Shown in pieces: positions 26,435 to 35,980 of a DNA stretch of 64,000 bases. The translations under genes were made by a program, and so were the position numbers. Each line of letters starts with the position of its first letter. Positions within the stretch are counted from its first letter, which is position 1. The DNA is from Bradyrhizobium prioriisuperbiae (GTDB lineage: Bacteria > Pseudomonadota > Alphaproteobacteria > Rhizobiales > Xanthobacteraceae), in contig NZ_CP135921.1 in NCBI RefSeq assembly GCF_032397745.1, positions 3,348,001-3,412,000 of the forward strand. The letters are read 5' to 3'. Below the pieces are notes generated by a model. The model made no database searches and had not been told where the DNA came from. It saw nothing but the letters and a program-made list of their open reading frames with translations.

Positions 26435-26732
26435 CTAAACATCGCTGGAAGGTCATAGACGGAATATCAGCCCATTCTCATGACGCTTCTACCCTGGAGC
26501 CGAATAGCAATCTGTGCTCGTGCGAGGCGGTCTTCGGGAGGATATGGGTCAGAAATTGCAAGCCTTCGCCTCTCTCGCAACTCCCGCTATCGATTGCTCG
26601 TCGCACTACGTGCATTGACCTAGTGCCGGCACAAGTGCCCCCAGTCACCGACCGCCTCGTGCTTGTTCTGAAAGCGCCGAATAAACGCTTTTCGACGGTT
26701 TCGACGTCATCATCTTCCGGTTATCAACGTCA
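26435..26732. other. Intergenic stretch left of IS481
   Basis: No gene, RNA or repeat recognised. Confidence 0.4.
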
Positions 26733-27698
26733 CTAGGTGTTCAGTCCCGAGGTCAAGTGGATGGGATCGAGCCGGAAGCGGTCTGGCTCGTTTGCCCAAG
26801 CTGTACAGATGGCTTCGTAGGGTGTGAGGCCGCGTAGCGTCTTCAACCGCTTGGCGAAGTTGTAGCCGTCCAGGAAGGCGCCGAGGTGGTCTTCGAGTTG
26901 GCGCTTGGTCTCATAATGGTATCGCCGGACGGTTGCCTCCTTCAGTGTTCGGTTCATCCTCTCGACCTGACCGTTGGTCCAGGGATGGTTGGGCTTGGTG
27001 AGACGATGCTCGATGCCATGCCCCCTGCAGGTGCGGTCGAAAGGATGGCCGCGCCACATGGCAGTTGGGCCCGATCGGTTCTTGGGCAGGTCGGCGAATT
27101 GGATGCCGTTGTCCGTGAGCACGGTGTGGATTTTGTAGGGGACAGCCTTGACCAGGTCGTTGAGGAAAGCCCTGGCGGTGGCAACGGTCGCCTTCTGCAT
27201 CAGCCGAGCGAAGGCGTACTTCGAGGTGCGGTCCACAGCCACGAAGAGGTAGAGCTTGCCCTCCTCGGTGCGGACCTCGGCGATGTCGATGTGGAAGTAG
27301 CCGATCGGATAGGCCTTGAAAGGCTGCTTGGCAGGCTTGTCACCGGCGACCTCGGGCAGGCGGCTGATCCCATGGCGTTGCAGGCAACGGTGCAAGGATG
27401 ACCGCGTCAGATGGGGGACGGTCGCCTGCAGAGCGTAGAGGCAGTCATCGAGAGGCAGCAGCGTGTGCTTGCGGAACGCAACGACCATCGCCTCCTCCTC
27501 TGCCGTCAGAACTGTCGAACGCACAATCTTCGGACCCATCGGAGCATCGTGAACAAAGGTCCGTTTGCGCCACTTGGAGACCGTCTTCTGATTAAGGCCG
27601 TGCTGCACGGCTAGATCTTTGAGCGGAGCCTTCGATCGCTGTATCGCCGCTCGGATGGCGTGCGTGGTCGTGGCGCTGCCGTGAAGTATCTGTCCCAT
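26733..27698 (-). CDS. IS481-family transposase
   Basis: 321 residues. An N-terminal helix-turn-helix (LKDLAVQHGLNQKTVSKWRK), then an rve integrase core: IDIAEVRTEEGKLYLFVAVD for the first Asp, HTVLTDNGIQF for the second and PNHPWTNGQVERMNRTLKEA for the Glu. The stop codon TAG is formed by the outermost bases of the inverted repeat. Appears intact. Confidence 0.93.
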   Translation of the reverse strand: MGQILHGSATTTHAIRAAIQRSKAPLKDLAVQHGLNQKTVSKWRKRTFVHDAPMGPKIVRSTVLTAEEEAMVVAFRKHTLLPLDDCLYALQATVPHLTRSSLHRCLQRHGISRLPEVAGDKPAKQPFKAYPIGYFHIDIAEVRTEEGKLYLFVAVDRTSKYAFARLMQKATVATARAFLNDLVKAVPYKIHTVLTDNGIQFADLPKNRSGPTAMWRGHPFDRTCRGHGIEHRLTKPNHPWTNGQVERMNRTLKEATVRRYHYETKRQLEDHLGAFLDGYNFAKRLKTLRGLTPYEAICTAWANEPDRFRLDPIHLTSGLNT

Positions 27699-27762
27699 AA
27701 CTCCTCCCGGAATGAGGGATCAGCTTGGCTGATTCCCCCACACTCCGGGACCAGACACCTAA
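26733..27762 (-). mobile_element. IS481-family insertion sequence
   Basis: One transposase gene is flanked by imperfect inverted ends: TAGGTGTTCAGTCCCG at the left (from 26734) and, on the other strand, TAGGTGTCTGGTCCCG at the right. TCA precedes the left end and follows the right end, a possible 3-bp target duplication, so the exact ends are approximate. Confidence 0.8.
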
Positions 27763-27789
27763 TCATAGAGGAGGACCGGTCGGGCAGTA

Positions 27790-29343
27790 TCAAATCTGGC
27801 GCACTTTCTCAGCCCAGTACTTGCTACGTACTTCACGGCGCAAAATCTTTCCGACGGTGCTTCGAGGAAGTTTGTCCCAGATCTCGATCTGCTTCGGCGA
27901 TTTTACGCTACCTATTCTTCCTTTGCAGAACGCGATGAGTTCCTCCACGTCTAGAATGCACCCGCGTCTGACCTCGATCGCGGCGACGATGCGCTCGCCC
28001 CATTTCTCATCAGGGGCACCGACCACCGCGCAATCTTGGACCATGTGATGACTCATCAAAGCCTGTTCGACTTCGGAGGGAAAAACATTGAAGCCGCCCG
28101 TGATAATCAATTCGCGTTTGCGATCCGTAAGATAAATGTAACCATCCGGGTCCTTGTAGCCCACGTCACCCGAGCGATGCCAACCATTTAGTTGTGAAGC
28201 CGCAGTCTCGTCCGGCTGCTTATAGTAACCGACCATGAGCAAACCGCTCCTGCAAACAATTTCACCGGGAGTGCCATCGGAAATGATTTTTCCGTCTTCA
28301 CCCATGATTTCGACATGGCTGAATGGTCCAGCGCGACCTGCGGAGGCGATACGGTGATTGAGTGCCGGATCAGACAGGATTTCTACATGATCTTCACGGG
28401 TCAGCACCGTCATAGTCATCATGCATTCGGTCTGCCCGTAGAGTTGCATCATAACATCCCCGAAGGCGGCAGCCGCAAGCCGCAGCTTCTCTACCGACAT
28501 CGGTGCGGCACCGTACATGAAATATCTCAAGGATGAATAATCGTACTTTTTCAAATCCGGTTCCGACAGGAGCATGTAGATGAGCGTCGGCGGTAGAAAC
28601 AATACCGAGATCTTGTACTTTTCGATACTCGTGAGAATATCTTTGGCGGCGGTCGAGTTTTGAATAACAGTGGTCGTTCCCAGCGGCAGTAGCGCCCAGT
28701 GTAGGACGCCGGCAGCATGGGTCAGCGGCGCCACGACCAGATGTACCGGCGGTGCGTCTAAATGCATCGTTGCATAGAAACTCGCGGTCATGACGCCGAA
28801 GGAATGGCTGTTATGGACAACACCCTTGGACGCGCCCGTCGTGCCACCGGATGAGAGTATGCAGACAACATCGTCCATCCTCGTGTCGGGAAAGGCCACG
28901 GGCTCGCCGGGTTGCGAAAGCCAATCGAGGATATAGGGGCGGTCGCCGTCAGACTTGTCGAGGCAGACGGCACCCTTCATCGCCGGCGACTGCTCTAGTA
29001 GTGCGGTCGCCTGGTCCGAAAGGCTTGAATGATAGAATAGCCAAACGCAGTCGAGCTTCACGGCGTGACGGACGTTTTCCTCCGTGGGATTTCTGTAGTT
29101 CAGAGGTACCCAGACTGTTCCAGCACGTTGGATCAAATACTGACTTGAAAGAACGTGGGGGTGATTTGGTGACACGACGCCGATTGACTCGCCAGGAAGG
29201 ACGCCGGCGCGCAGTAACGCTTGGGCGCCGGCTTCGCAGTGTGCGTCAATCTCCGCGAACGTATATGTAAGTTCGCCATCGGTCACGCATACGCGGCCCG
29301 GATACTTGACGACGCCTTGTTTGAAGAAATCGATGAGCAGCAT
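27790..29343 (-). CDS. AMP-dependent acyl-CoA synthetase/ligase
   Basis: 517 residues from ATG 29343 with GGGAGGAA before it. ANL-superfamily motifs: SSGGTTGASKGV (P-loop), YGQTECMMTM, HRSGDVGYKDPDGY, DRKRELIITGGFNVFPSEVE and the catalytic Lys in STVGKILRREV. It activates a carboxylic acid to its CoA thioester, the entry step for the nearby beta-oxidation genes. Divergent from the binding protein at 29638, with an operator-like repeat between them. A truncated relative lies at 30938-31905. Confidence 0.92.
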   Translation of the reverse strand: MLLIDFFKQGVVKYPGRVCVTDGELTYTFAEIDAHCEAGAQALLRAGVLPGESIGVVSPNHPHVLSSQYLIQRAGTVWVPLNYRNPTEENVRHAVKLDCVWLFYHSSLSDQATALLEQSPAMKGAVCLDKSDGDRPYILDWLSQPGEPVAFPDTRMDDVVCILSSGGTTGASKGVVHNSHSFGVMTASFYATMHLDAPPVHLVVAPLTHAAGVLHWALLPLGTTTVIQNSTAAKDILTSIEKYKISVLFLPPTLIYMLLSEPDLKKYDYSSLRYFMYGAAPMSVEKLRLAAAAFGDVMMQLYGQTECMMTMTVLTREDHVEILSDPALNHRIASAGRAGPFSHVEIMGEDGKIISDGTPGEIVCRSGLLMVGYYKQPDETAASQLNGWHRSGDVGYKDPDGYIYLTDRKRELIITGGFNVFPSEVEQALMSHHMVQDCAVVGAPDEKWGERIVAAIEVRRGCILDVEELIAFCKGRIGSVKSPKQIEIWDKLPRSTVGKILRREVRSKYWAEKVRQI

Positions 29344-29493
29344 TGCTCTTCCTCCCAATTGCTCTTTTATGTTTGCGTTACGTCAAGGTAGATCGGCCGG
29401 CATTGACGACCGAGTCGCGACTGCCGTAACCGGATTCTCGACGACACATCGAACCGTCCTTGCATCGAAAGTCCACAACAGACGGCTGTTTCA

Positions 29494-29511
29494 ATTGACT
29501 ATAGAGTCAAT
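29494..29511. promoter_or_regulatory. Operator-like inverted repeat between ligase and binding protein
   Basis: ATTGACTATAGAGTCAAT: perfect 7-base arms with 4-base spacer, the same design as at 23442-23461. It lies in the 294-base divergent promoter region. Confidence 0.75.
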
Positions 29512-29637
29512 AAATAGTATTTCAAGATCAATTGTGGTCTGGATCGGACAAAATCACCTAGCCAACGATCCAATAGAAAAATGAGCGCGCTCAAAAGCCG
29601 CCGTACACAGCCTATCGACAACCGGAGGAGATGCTAA

Positions 29638-30840
29638 ATGAAAGCCCGTATGAGCCTTGGAGTGTTTATCGCGCTCGCGATACTAGTAAGACCGGCGTGC
29701 GCCGGCCAAGACGGTGTAAAGATCGGAATTCTTAGCGACATGTCCGGCCCCTATGCTTCGATAACAGGCCCGGGCTCCGTGGTCGCAGCCCAAATGGCAA
29801 TCGAGGACTTCGGGGGCAGTGTGCTGGGCAAGCCCATTTCGTTCGTGTCAGCCGATCATCAGAACAAGGCCGATCTCGGCTCTGGCATCGCCAAGCGTTG
29901 GTATGATGCCGAAGGGGTCGACGCGATATTCGACGTACCGAACTCAGCGGTCGCCTTAGCTGTTGCGGCAATCTCCGGCGAACGGAAAAAGATCGCCGGA
30001 TTCTCGGGTGCCGCCACCTCGACCCTCACGGGCGCGGCATGCCAGGAGACCACATCCGCCTGGGCTTACGATACTTATTCCCTCGTCAACGGATCAATTA
30101 AATTCATCACTCGACAGGGAGCCGATACATGGTTCTTTGTCGCGCTCGATAGCGAATCCGGAAAGGCCTTTGAGACGCTCGGGACCCGCGCCATCGAAGG
30201 CCTCAACGGGAAGGTGGTGGGAGCCGTACGGCATCCTATCAACACGGCGGATTTCTCATCTTTTCTTTTGCAAGCCCAAGGCTCAAAGGCCAAAGCAGTG
30301 GCATTGGCGAACGCCGGAAACGACACGGTCGTGTCGCTTAGGCAGGCACACGAATTTCGGTTGCCCCAGAGCGGGCAAAAGGTCGTTGCCCTCATTTTGG
30401 TGCTAAATGACGTGAAAGCTCTCGGGCTGGAGACCGCGCAGGGCGCGATCCTCTCCGAAAGCTTCTATTGGGACAGCGATGACGACACACGTGCCTGGAA
30501 CAAGAGGTTCACGGATCGGCATGGCGCACCCGCAAATATGATGCAAGCAGGGGTCTATAGCTCAGTCTTGCACTATCTGAAGAGCGTCGCCAAGACGGGA
30601 ACGGTTGAGGGAGGAGCGGTCGCCGCCGCCATGAAGTCGATCCCGGTTGAGGACTTTTATACAAAGGGCGCGGTCGTGCGTGCGGATGGTCGGGTTATGC
30701 GCGATATGTATATCTTCCGAGTCAAATCACCCTCGGAATCCAAGGGCCCATGGGATCTTTATGAGAAGCTCGGGAAGGTCGATGCCGTAGAGGCTTACGT
30801 ACCGATCGACCAGAGTTTGTGCCCGCTCGTTAAGCGTTAG
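29638..30840 (+). CDS. Liv-type ABC transporter substrate-binding protein
   Basis: 400 residues with a Sec signal peptide (MKARMSLGVFIALAILV, cleavage near ACAG). Mature part starts VKIGILSDMSGPYASITG, followed by the two-lobed LivJ/peripla_BP_6 pattern (AVRHPINTADFSSFLLQAQ). These proteins deliver amino acids, aromatic acids or amides to LivHMGF permeases. No permease gene adjoins; the nearest is at 35111. Strong ribosome site GGAGGAG. The ligase opposite suggests the ligand is a carboxylate. Confidence 0.9.
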   Translation: MKARMSLGVFIALAILVRPACAGQDGVKIGILSDMSGPYASITGPGSVVAAQMAIEDFGGSVLGKPISFVSADHQNKADLGSGIAKRWYDAEGVDAIFDVPNSAVALAVAAISGERKKIAGFSGAATSTLTGAACQETTSAWAYDTYSLVNGSIKFITRQGADTWFFVALDSESGKAFETLGTRAIEGLNGKVVGAVRHPINTADFSSFLLQAQGSKAKAVALANAGNDTVVSLRQAHEFRLPQSGQKVVALILVLNDVKALGLETAQGAILSESFYWDSDDDTRAWNKRFTDRHGAPANMMQAGVYSSVLHYLKSVAKTGTVEGGAVAAAMKSIPVEDFYTKGAVVRADGRVMRDMYIFRVKSPSESKGPWDLYEKLGKVDAVEAYVPIDQSLCPLVKR

Positions 30841-30862
30841 TCTTGAAGACTGTATCGGAAGG

Positions 30863-30895
30863 GCTGAAGCCGGCGATGTTCTTGTCGGCTTCAGC
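30863..30895. terminator. Stem-loop between convergent genes
   Basis: GCTGAAGCCG and CGGCTTCAGC form a perfect 10-bp stem with a 13-base loop just after the binding-protein stop and before the 3' end of the truncated ligase. No T-run is obvious on either side. Confidence 0.65.
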
Positions 30896-30937
30896 GGATC
30901 CGATCACATAATATCCGCGAATACGCGAGTTGGGAAA

Positions 30938-31905
30938 TTATCGTAGACTGCGTCGCAGTGCGACCTTGTCGATCTTGCCGAGCGCCGTCACGGGCAGCCT
31001 TTCAAGGATCGTGATGCGCTTTGGCGCAAGCACAGATCCTTTTCGCTGTTTGACGTAGTCGATCAATGACTGCGTGTCGACGGCGCTTCCGTCCCTTAGG
31101 ACGACGGCAGCGACGACGGCCTCACCCCAACGATCGTCAGGAACTCCGACAACTGCGGCTACGGCGACAGAGGCATGTTCGCTGAGCGCATCCTCCACTT
31201 CCCGAGGATAGACGTTGAATCCGCCAGATATGATCAGGTCCTTCTTGCGATCGACGATATAGAGATATCCCCGCTCGTCCATTCGTGCGACGTCACCGGT
31301 GTGTACCCAGCCTCCGGCCAGCGTTTCCGCCGTTAAATCTGGCTGTTTCCAATAGCCATCCATCGCTGCAGGAGTCCGTGCGCAGATCTCGCCAGCGTCT
31401 CCGTGCGCGACCTCGTTACCGTCGCTGTCAAGAAGTCTGACCTCGCAGGTAGCAACTGGAACTCCGCAGGAAGAAAGCAGCTCTGGATTACGGGGATCGT
31501 GATCCTGTCGCCTGAGAACGGATATCGGAAAGCACTCTGTTTGCCCGTAGCCTTGCGCGAGCACGGGACCAATTCGCTCTATGGCCTCGATGAGGCGGGC
31601 GGGAGAGGCGGGGGCCGCCCCATAGAATAAGTATTCAAGGGACGAAAGGTTGGCTTGGTTCAGGTATGGCTCATCAAGAAGCGCATAAAGCATCGTCGGA
31701 ACAATAAAAGTGAAGTTGATTCCCTCGCGCGCAATCCGTTTCATTATCTGCGGCGGATCAAAAGCGCCGGCAAGATGGACAGTGCCGCCACGGCGCCATG
31801 TCGGTAAAAGCATCGTTCCACCGGCGTGACTGTTGGGAGCGATGGCGAGGTAACGTGGTGTTGACGGAAGGTCAAGATCGGCCAGCATGCCGAACGATGC
31901 AAAAG
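30938..31905 (-). pseudogene. Acyl-CoA ligase, N-terminal half deleted
   Basis: About 320 codons of an ANL ligase homologous to 27790-29343: YGQTECFPISVL, HTGDVARMDERGYLYIVDRK, IISGGFNVYPREVE and ALGKIDKVAL with the catalytic Lys. It begins abruptly at the residue matching the middle of the intact ligase; the P-loop domain is missing. The break falls at about 31905, next to a broken binding-protein gene. Without the P-loop it should be inactive. Confidence 0.85.
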
Positions 31906-31911
31906 CGACCG

Positions 31912-32115
31912 ATGAAGGCCACGCCGATCGAAGACTTCTATTCGGACAAAGTGGTGCTCCGGGCAGATGGCCGCGTCGTTCGCGACTTCTACCTATTTCA
32001 GGTTAAGAGCCCGGCGCAATCAAAGCACCGCTGGGACAATTATCTCGTGCTCAACAGATTGCCTGGCGCACAAGCCTTCCCGGCCGCCCGCAGCGAGTGC
32101 CCTCTGATGAAATAG
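31912..32115 (+). pseudogene. Liv-type binding protein, C-terminal fragment
   Basis: About 67 codons matching the C-terminus of the binding protein at 29638: MKATPIEDFY, VVLRADGRVVRDFYLFQV and SECPLMK, compared with MKSIPVEDFY and LCPLVKR there. The first five sixths are gone. It touches the truncated ligase at 31905-31911, so one deletion removed the 5' halves of both divergent genes. Confidence 0.82.
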
Positions 32116-32668
32116 CCGAAGGTTCGGATGTACGCCGTCCCAAATCCCTCGTGCCAGATTAGTCGCTGGTTACCGCCGGCTGGCCGCAATCCGCAAACAC
32201 GCGTGTAGACAACGTCTGCCGCCTCAATGGCTTCCGGCGCGCGTCAGCCGAGTTCGAGCGCAGTTAAGTGGTCAATGTCGCCCTCACAGGGATTGGCACG
32301 CGCGAGCGAGTTGCACTCATGCCCGCCCTTCACCGGGCCGCAACGAATCTCAGTGGGATCGACGAAAAGCACGTCGGCTGAAGAATTCGGCCGTGACGTC
32401 GATCTAGCGACTGCGTGGGTGTTTCAGAACGCCGCAACAGCCGTCAGAACTCACAACGCCAAGATATTCGGTGGCTGTTCGATCCGAAGCGGAGCTTGTT
32501 GAACTGCTAAGCGTGCTTCAATACCGCGCTGCCTACGGTAAGGGTCCGTTCAAGGAAAGCGGGAGACGGTTTAACGACTAGAGGAGCTACTCGCAGAACT
32601 TGATTTGACAGCATTGGAGATACCGAAAGTTCGTACCCATTTGTGCAAAGCACGACGGCAGCACAACT
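32116..32668. other. Gene-free stretch
   Basis: Apart from a 91-codon plus-strand frame without family features (32227-32502), only short frames occur, and nothing resembles a known family, RNA or repeat. It may be degraded remains of the duplicated ligase/binding-protein region. Confidence 0.4.
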
Positions 32669-33505
32669 CTATGCCAGCCTTCCGAGTTCGCGGGCAAGTT
32701 CAAGCGGCAGGTCCACCATGATGTCATGGCCGCATGACATCTTGGTAACGCGCCAACCTAGCAGCCCGGTTACCTTTGCGGCGTAGTAACGGAACGGGCT
32801 TGGATCCCAGCCGTCGGCGAGGATAAACACGCGCTCCTTGATTGCCGAGCCGGCTCCGGTAAGTAGAACTGGCGTCTCGAATGTCGCAAGTGATTGCGGG
32901 CCGCACCGCCGATCAACCCACGCACGCTTGTCTTCGATGACCTTGAAAGCTTCGGCCGGCAGTGCAGCCATCAGGCCGCTATTGCCCTTCACGGCGCTTC
33001 CCCGAAACCCGTCGACTAACGCCTTGGCGTTTTCCGGTGACAAGGCGAGTTCAAGGCATTTGTTCAGGGATTGCCCGTGCTCCGGAACGAAGGCGTCGAG
33101 GTACACCAGCGTTCGAATCCGCGAGCTCATTCGATCGGCGACGCCGGTTATCACCATGCCCCCATAAGAGTGGCCGCAAAGGATCACATTGGAGAGTTCT
33201 TCCGCTTCGATGCAGCCGCACACGTCCCGGATATGTGTCTCGAGTGTGATGCTTTCGCTGCTCAGATGAGAACGTTCACCCAAGCCGGTATGAGTGGGAG
33301 TAAACACCGTGTGTCCGGCGGCCCGGAGTGCGTTGGCGACGTCGCGATAGCACCAACCTCCATGCCAGGCCCCATGCACAAGTACGAAGGTTAGTGGCGA
33401 TTTGGTTTCGGCGCCTTGTGCAGCCTCCGTGCTCGCGAGCGCGGATCCAGCGGCCGCCGCTCCTGCGATCGCGCCGCCGATAAACTGTCTGCGATGCATG
33501 CGCAT
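32669..33505 (-). CDS. Alpha/beta hydrolase with Tat signal, methylesterase-like
   Basis: 278 residues. Twin-arginine leader RRQFIGGAIAGAAAAG, then the small plant-esterase-like fold: LVHGAWHGGWCYRDVANAL, nucleophile GHSYGGMV, DAFVPEHGQS and the terminal SCGHDIMVDLP with the catalytic His. Close in design to EstC/methylesterase and hydroxynitrile-lyase-type proteins. Probably exported to the periplasm, where it could cleave an ester before import by the divergent transporter genes. A TAGACC-type repeat lies in the shared promoter. Confidence 0.88.
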   Translation of the reverse strand: MRMHRRQFIGGAIAGAAAAGSALASTEAAQGAETKSPLTFVLVHGAWHGGWCYRDVANALRAAGHTVFTPTHTGLGERSHLSSESITLETHIRDVCGCIEAEELSNVILCGHSYGGMVITGVADRMSSRIRTLVYLDAFVPEHGQSLNKCLELALSPENAKALVDGFRGSAVKGNSGLMAALPAEAFKVIEDKRAWVDRRCGPQSLATFETPVLLTGAGSAIKERVFILADGWDPSPFRYYAAKVTGLLGWRVTKMSCGHDIMVDLPLELARELGRLA

Positions 33506-33580
33506 TCCTCCGTACTATTGATGCACTCGTCCGCGCGGCTTCGGCGGCAATGCTTGTCGGGTCACAAATATATATACATA

Positions 33581-33596
33581 TAGACCAAACGATCTA
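33581..33596. promoter_or_regulatory. TAGACC-N4-GGTCTA-type operator
   Basis: TAGACC-AAAC-GATCTA has one mismatch to a perfect dyad. It lies between the esterase gene and the transporter operon. Related copies are at 49895, 50573 and 50733. Confidence 0.7.
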
Positions 33597-33774
33597 TAAA
33601 TGCAACGTTTGGCCGGAAGGTAGAGGCTCACTCAGGAGGCCATTGACATCCTGCCGAGACCGTACATATAGAAGAACTAGTTCACAGGCAAGAACGTACT
33701 TTGTCGCCACTGAATTGGCGCCCGAAATTGAAGAGCTCTTGAGAGCCAGAAACCGAATGTCGAGGGAGGAAGCT

Positions 33775-35043
33775 ATGTCGTCTAATTCATCGCGCCATGC
33801 GGGCAAGATAAGTCGCCGTGCATTGATCGGCGGCGCGAGTGGCCTTGTGGTGGCGCAGGCAGCCGGGTCGAAGCTCGGCATGCCCTATTTCGGGAATGCC
33901 GCCGCCTCCGAGCCGATCAAGATTGGCATGATCTACGCGAAGACAGGCGCGGTGGCCGATCAAGCGGAGTATATGGCGCAGGGCAGCCTGTTAGCGCTCG
34001 AGCTTCGTAACAACACGGTTCTGGGTCGGCAGGCGGAGGTCGTTTGGCTGGATGAGCCGACGTCGCAGGCCGCTCAGCAGAATGCGGAGCGCCTGATCGG
34101 TGAACACAAGGTCGTCGGCCTCGTTGGAGGCTCGCTGAGCTCGAGCGCGCTGGCAATCTCGGCAGTCGTGAAGAAGGCAAAACTCCCATTCGTCGCCCCC
34201 AATGCCGGGGCGATCGACCTCACAGGTCGGCTTTGCAACAAGTATACCTTCCGTCTTCAACCGCCGGCCGATGCCCATACGCGTGTTCTCGCGCCGTATT
34301 GTGCGGGTCTTGGCAAGAAATGGTATCTCATCACTGCGGCGTTCGCTTTCGGGCAGGATATCAAGCGCGAATTCACTCAATTCAGCGCGGCCAATGGAGG
34401 CACACTCGTCGGTGCCGATGAAGTGCCGCTCAATACTGCCGACTACAGTTCTTTCATTCTTAAGATCCGCGCCGCCAAGCCGGACGTCGTGGTGGGCGGG
34501 CTGGCGGGGAGCGATATTTCGACGTTTCTGAAGCAGTGGAACGAACTCGGCATGAAGGGCAAGATTCCGTTCGCGGAAATAGCCGTCGGCGCCACTGATC
34601 TCTGGGGCGTGGGTCCCGAAGCGGCCGACGGCCTGTTCACGCTCAATTGGTACTACAAGAACCCCAACAACACCCCGGAAGAGCAGGCGATGGCGTCGAC
34701 CTACGAGCAGAAATACAAGCGCCCGGCGGCCGACAAGGCATGGATGGGCTGGATGGGGATGAAGGCGTTGCTCGACTCGATCGAGACTACGAAATCGACG
34801 GAGCCTGGCGCGATCGTCAATGCGCTCGAAAATTGGGGAGTTCAGCGCGGTGGCGTCAAGGCGGGTTATCGTGCCTTCGACCACCAGATGGTCAACCGCA
34901 TGCTTGTCGTTGGTATCAAGCCAAAGATCTCCGACAAGTGGGACTATTTCGACATTCTCGCCGAAACACCTTCGACGCATGCTGAAATCGAAAAGGTCTT
35001 CGGCGCGGAAACCCAAAGCGCATGCAAGATGGACGCGCTCTGA
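33775..35043 (+). CDS. Liv-type ABC transporter substrate-binding protein
   Basis: 422 residues from ATG 33775 with AGGGAGGA just before it; the frame extends upstream without a better start. A twin-arginine leader (SRRALIGGASG) precedes the mature IKIGMIYAKTGAVADQAEYM. Two-lobed peripla_BP_6 fold with NTADYSSFILKIRAAKPDVV and GMKGKIPFAEIAVGATDLWG. First gene of a transporter operon: LivH and the LivMGF fusion follow. The ligand is unknown. Confidence 0.92.
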   Translation: MSSNSSRHAGKISRRALIGGASGLVVAQAAGSKLGMPYFGNAAASEPIKIGMIYAKTGAVADQAEYMAQGSLLALELRNNTVLGRQAEVVWLDEPTSQAAQQNAERLIGEHKVVGLVGGSLSSSALAISAVVKKAKLPFVAPNAGAIDLTGRLCNKYTFRLQPPADAHTRVLAPYCAGLGKKWYLITAAFAFGQDIKREFTQFSAANGGTLVGADEVPLNTADYSSFILKIRAAKPDVVVGGLAGSDISTFLKQWNELGMKGKIPFAEIAVGATDLWGVGPEAADGLFTLNWYYKNPNNTPEEQAMASTYEQKYKRPAADKAWMGWMGMKALLDSIETTKSTEPGAIVNALENWGVQRGGVKAGYRAFDHQMVNRMLVVGIKPKISDKWDYFDILAETPSTHAEIEKVFGAETQSACKMDAL

Positions 35044-35067
35044 AAATAATCACGGGTGACGCGGCCT

Positions 35068-35086
35068 CGCATTTCCCGGGAATGCG
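35068..35086. other. Stem-loop between binding-protein and permease genes
   Basis: A near-palindrome centred on CCCGGG (CGCATTTCCC mirrored by GGGAATGCG). Hairpins here often favour expression of the binding protein over the membrane parts; this one is short and unproven. Confidence 0.35.
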
Positions 35087-35110
35087 GCTCCGTTCGATCG
35101 GGAGTGCTTC

Positions 35111-35980
35111 ATGCTCGACATGATCATATCCCAGGCCGTGAACGGCCTGGTGCTGGGTTTTCTCTACGTTCTGATCGCCGTGGGCTTGTCCGTCATTTTT
35201 GGAATGCTCGGCATCGTGAATTTCGCTCATGGCGCGTTTTTCGCCATCGGAGCGTACCTCGCGCTGATGTTGAACCGCGAGTTTGGCTGGGGCGCGGTGC
35301 TACTCGCGCCGATCATCACCGGCCTCATCGGCGTCATTGTCGAGATGGTACTCATACGCCGGCTCTACGGAAAGGAACCGCTGCTTGGCCTGATTCTCAC
35401 CTTTGCGCTGGCGTTGTTCATCGAGGCGATGCTTCGCCTCGCGTTCGGTGCCGCACCGCTCCCTTTCAGTCCGCCCAAATTCCTATCGGGGTTCGTGGAA
35501 TACGGACCGATCCTGATCACCAAGTACCGCATCACCGTTCTCGCCGTTACGGTCTTCGCGCTTTTCGTATTCTGGAGTTTTCTTGAATACACGCCGTTCG
35601 GGCGGATCATTCGCGCCGGCTCGCGCGACGCGGAGATGGTGGGTCTTCTCGGCATCAACCTCCCGATCGTGCTCAGCGGCGTTTTCGGCATCGGCTGCCT
35701 GCTCGCCGGCCTCGCCGGCCTGCTCGCGGGCCCGCTCTGGACGGTGAATCCGTCGATGGCGGCGGGTGCGATCATGCCAGCTTTCGTGATCGTCACTATC
35801 GGGGGTCTCGGGTCCTATGCCGGCGCGATCATTGCTGGCGTCCTGGTCGGCATCGTGACGTCGATGACGATCCAGTTTCATCCCGATTGGTCCAGCGCCG
35901 CCATGTACATCCTGATGGCGATCATCCTACTGGTGCGTCCGCGTGGCCTCTTCGGCGAGCGGTGGGAGAGGTTCGAATGA
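35111..35980 (+). CDS. livH: Branched-chain-type ABC permease LivH
   Basis: 289 residues with about eight membrane segments. The start MLDMIISQAVNGLVLGFLY and FGMLGIVNFAHGAFFAIGAY are hallmarks of LivH. LLGINLPIVLSGVFGIGCLL and a C-terminal LLVRPRGLFGE follow. Forms the membrane channel with the LivM part of the next gene, whose start overlaps this stop by four bases (ATGA). Confidence 0.95.
   Translation: MLDMIISQAVNGLVLGFLYVLIAVGLSVIFGMLGIVNFAHGAFFAIGAYLALMLNREFGWGAVLLAPIITGLIGVIVEMVLIRRLYGKEPLLGLILTFALALFIEAMLRLAFGAAPLPFSPPKFLSGFVEYGPILITKYRITVLAVTVFALFVFWSFLEYTPFGRIIRAGSRDAEMVGLLGINLPIVLSGVFGIGCLLAGLAGLLAGPLWTVNPSMAAGAIMPAFVIVTIGGLGSYAGAIIAGVLVGIVTSMTIQFHPDWSSAAMYILMAIILLVRPRGLFGERWERFE

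Noticed and set aside
32227..32502. 91-codon frame in the gene-free stretch
   Set aside because: No ribosome site, no recognisable domain and no conserved neighbour arrangement.
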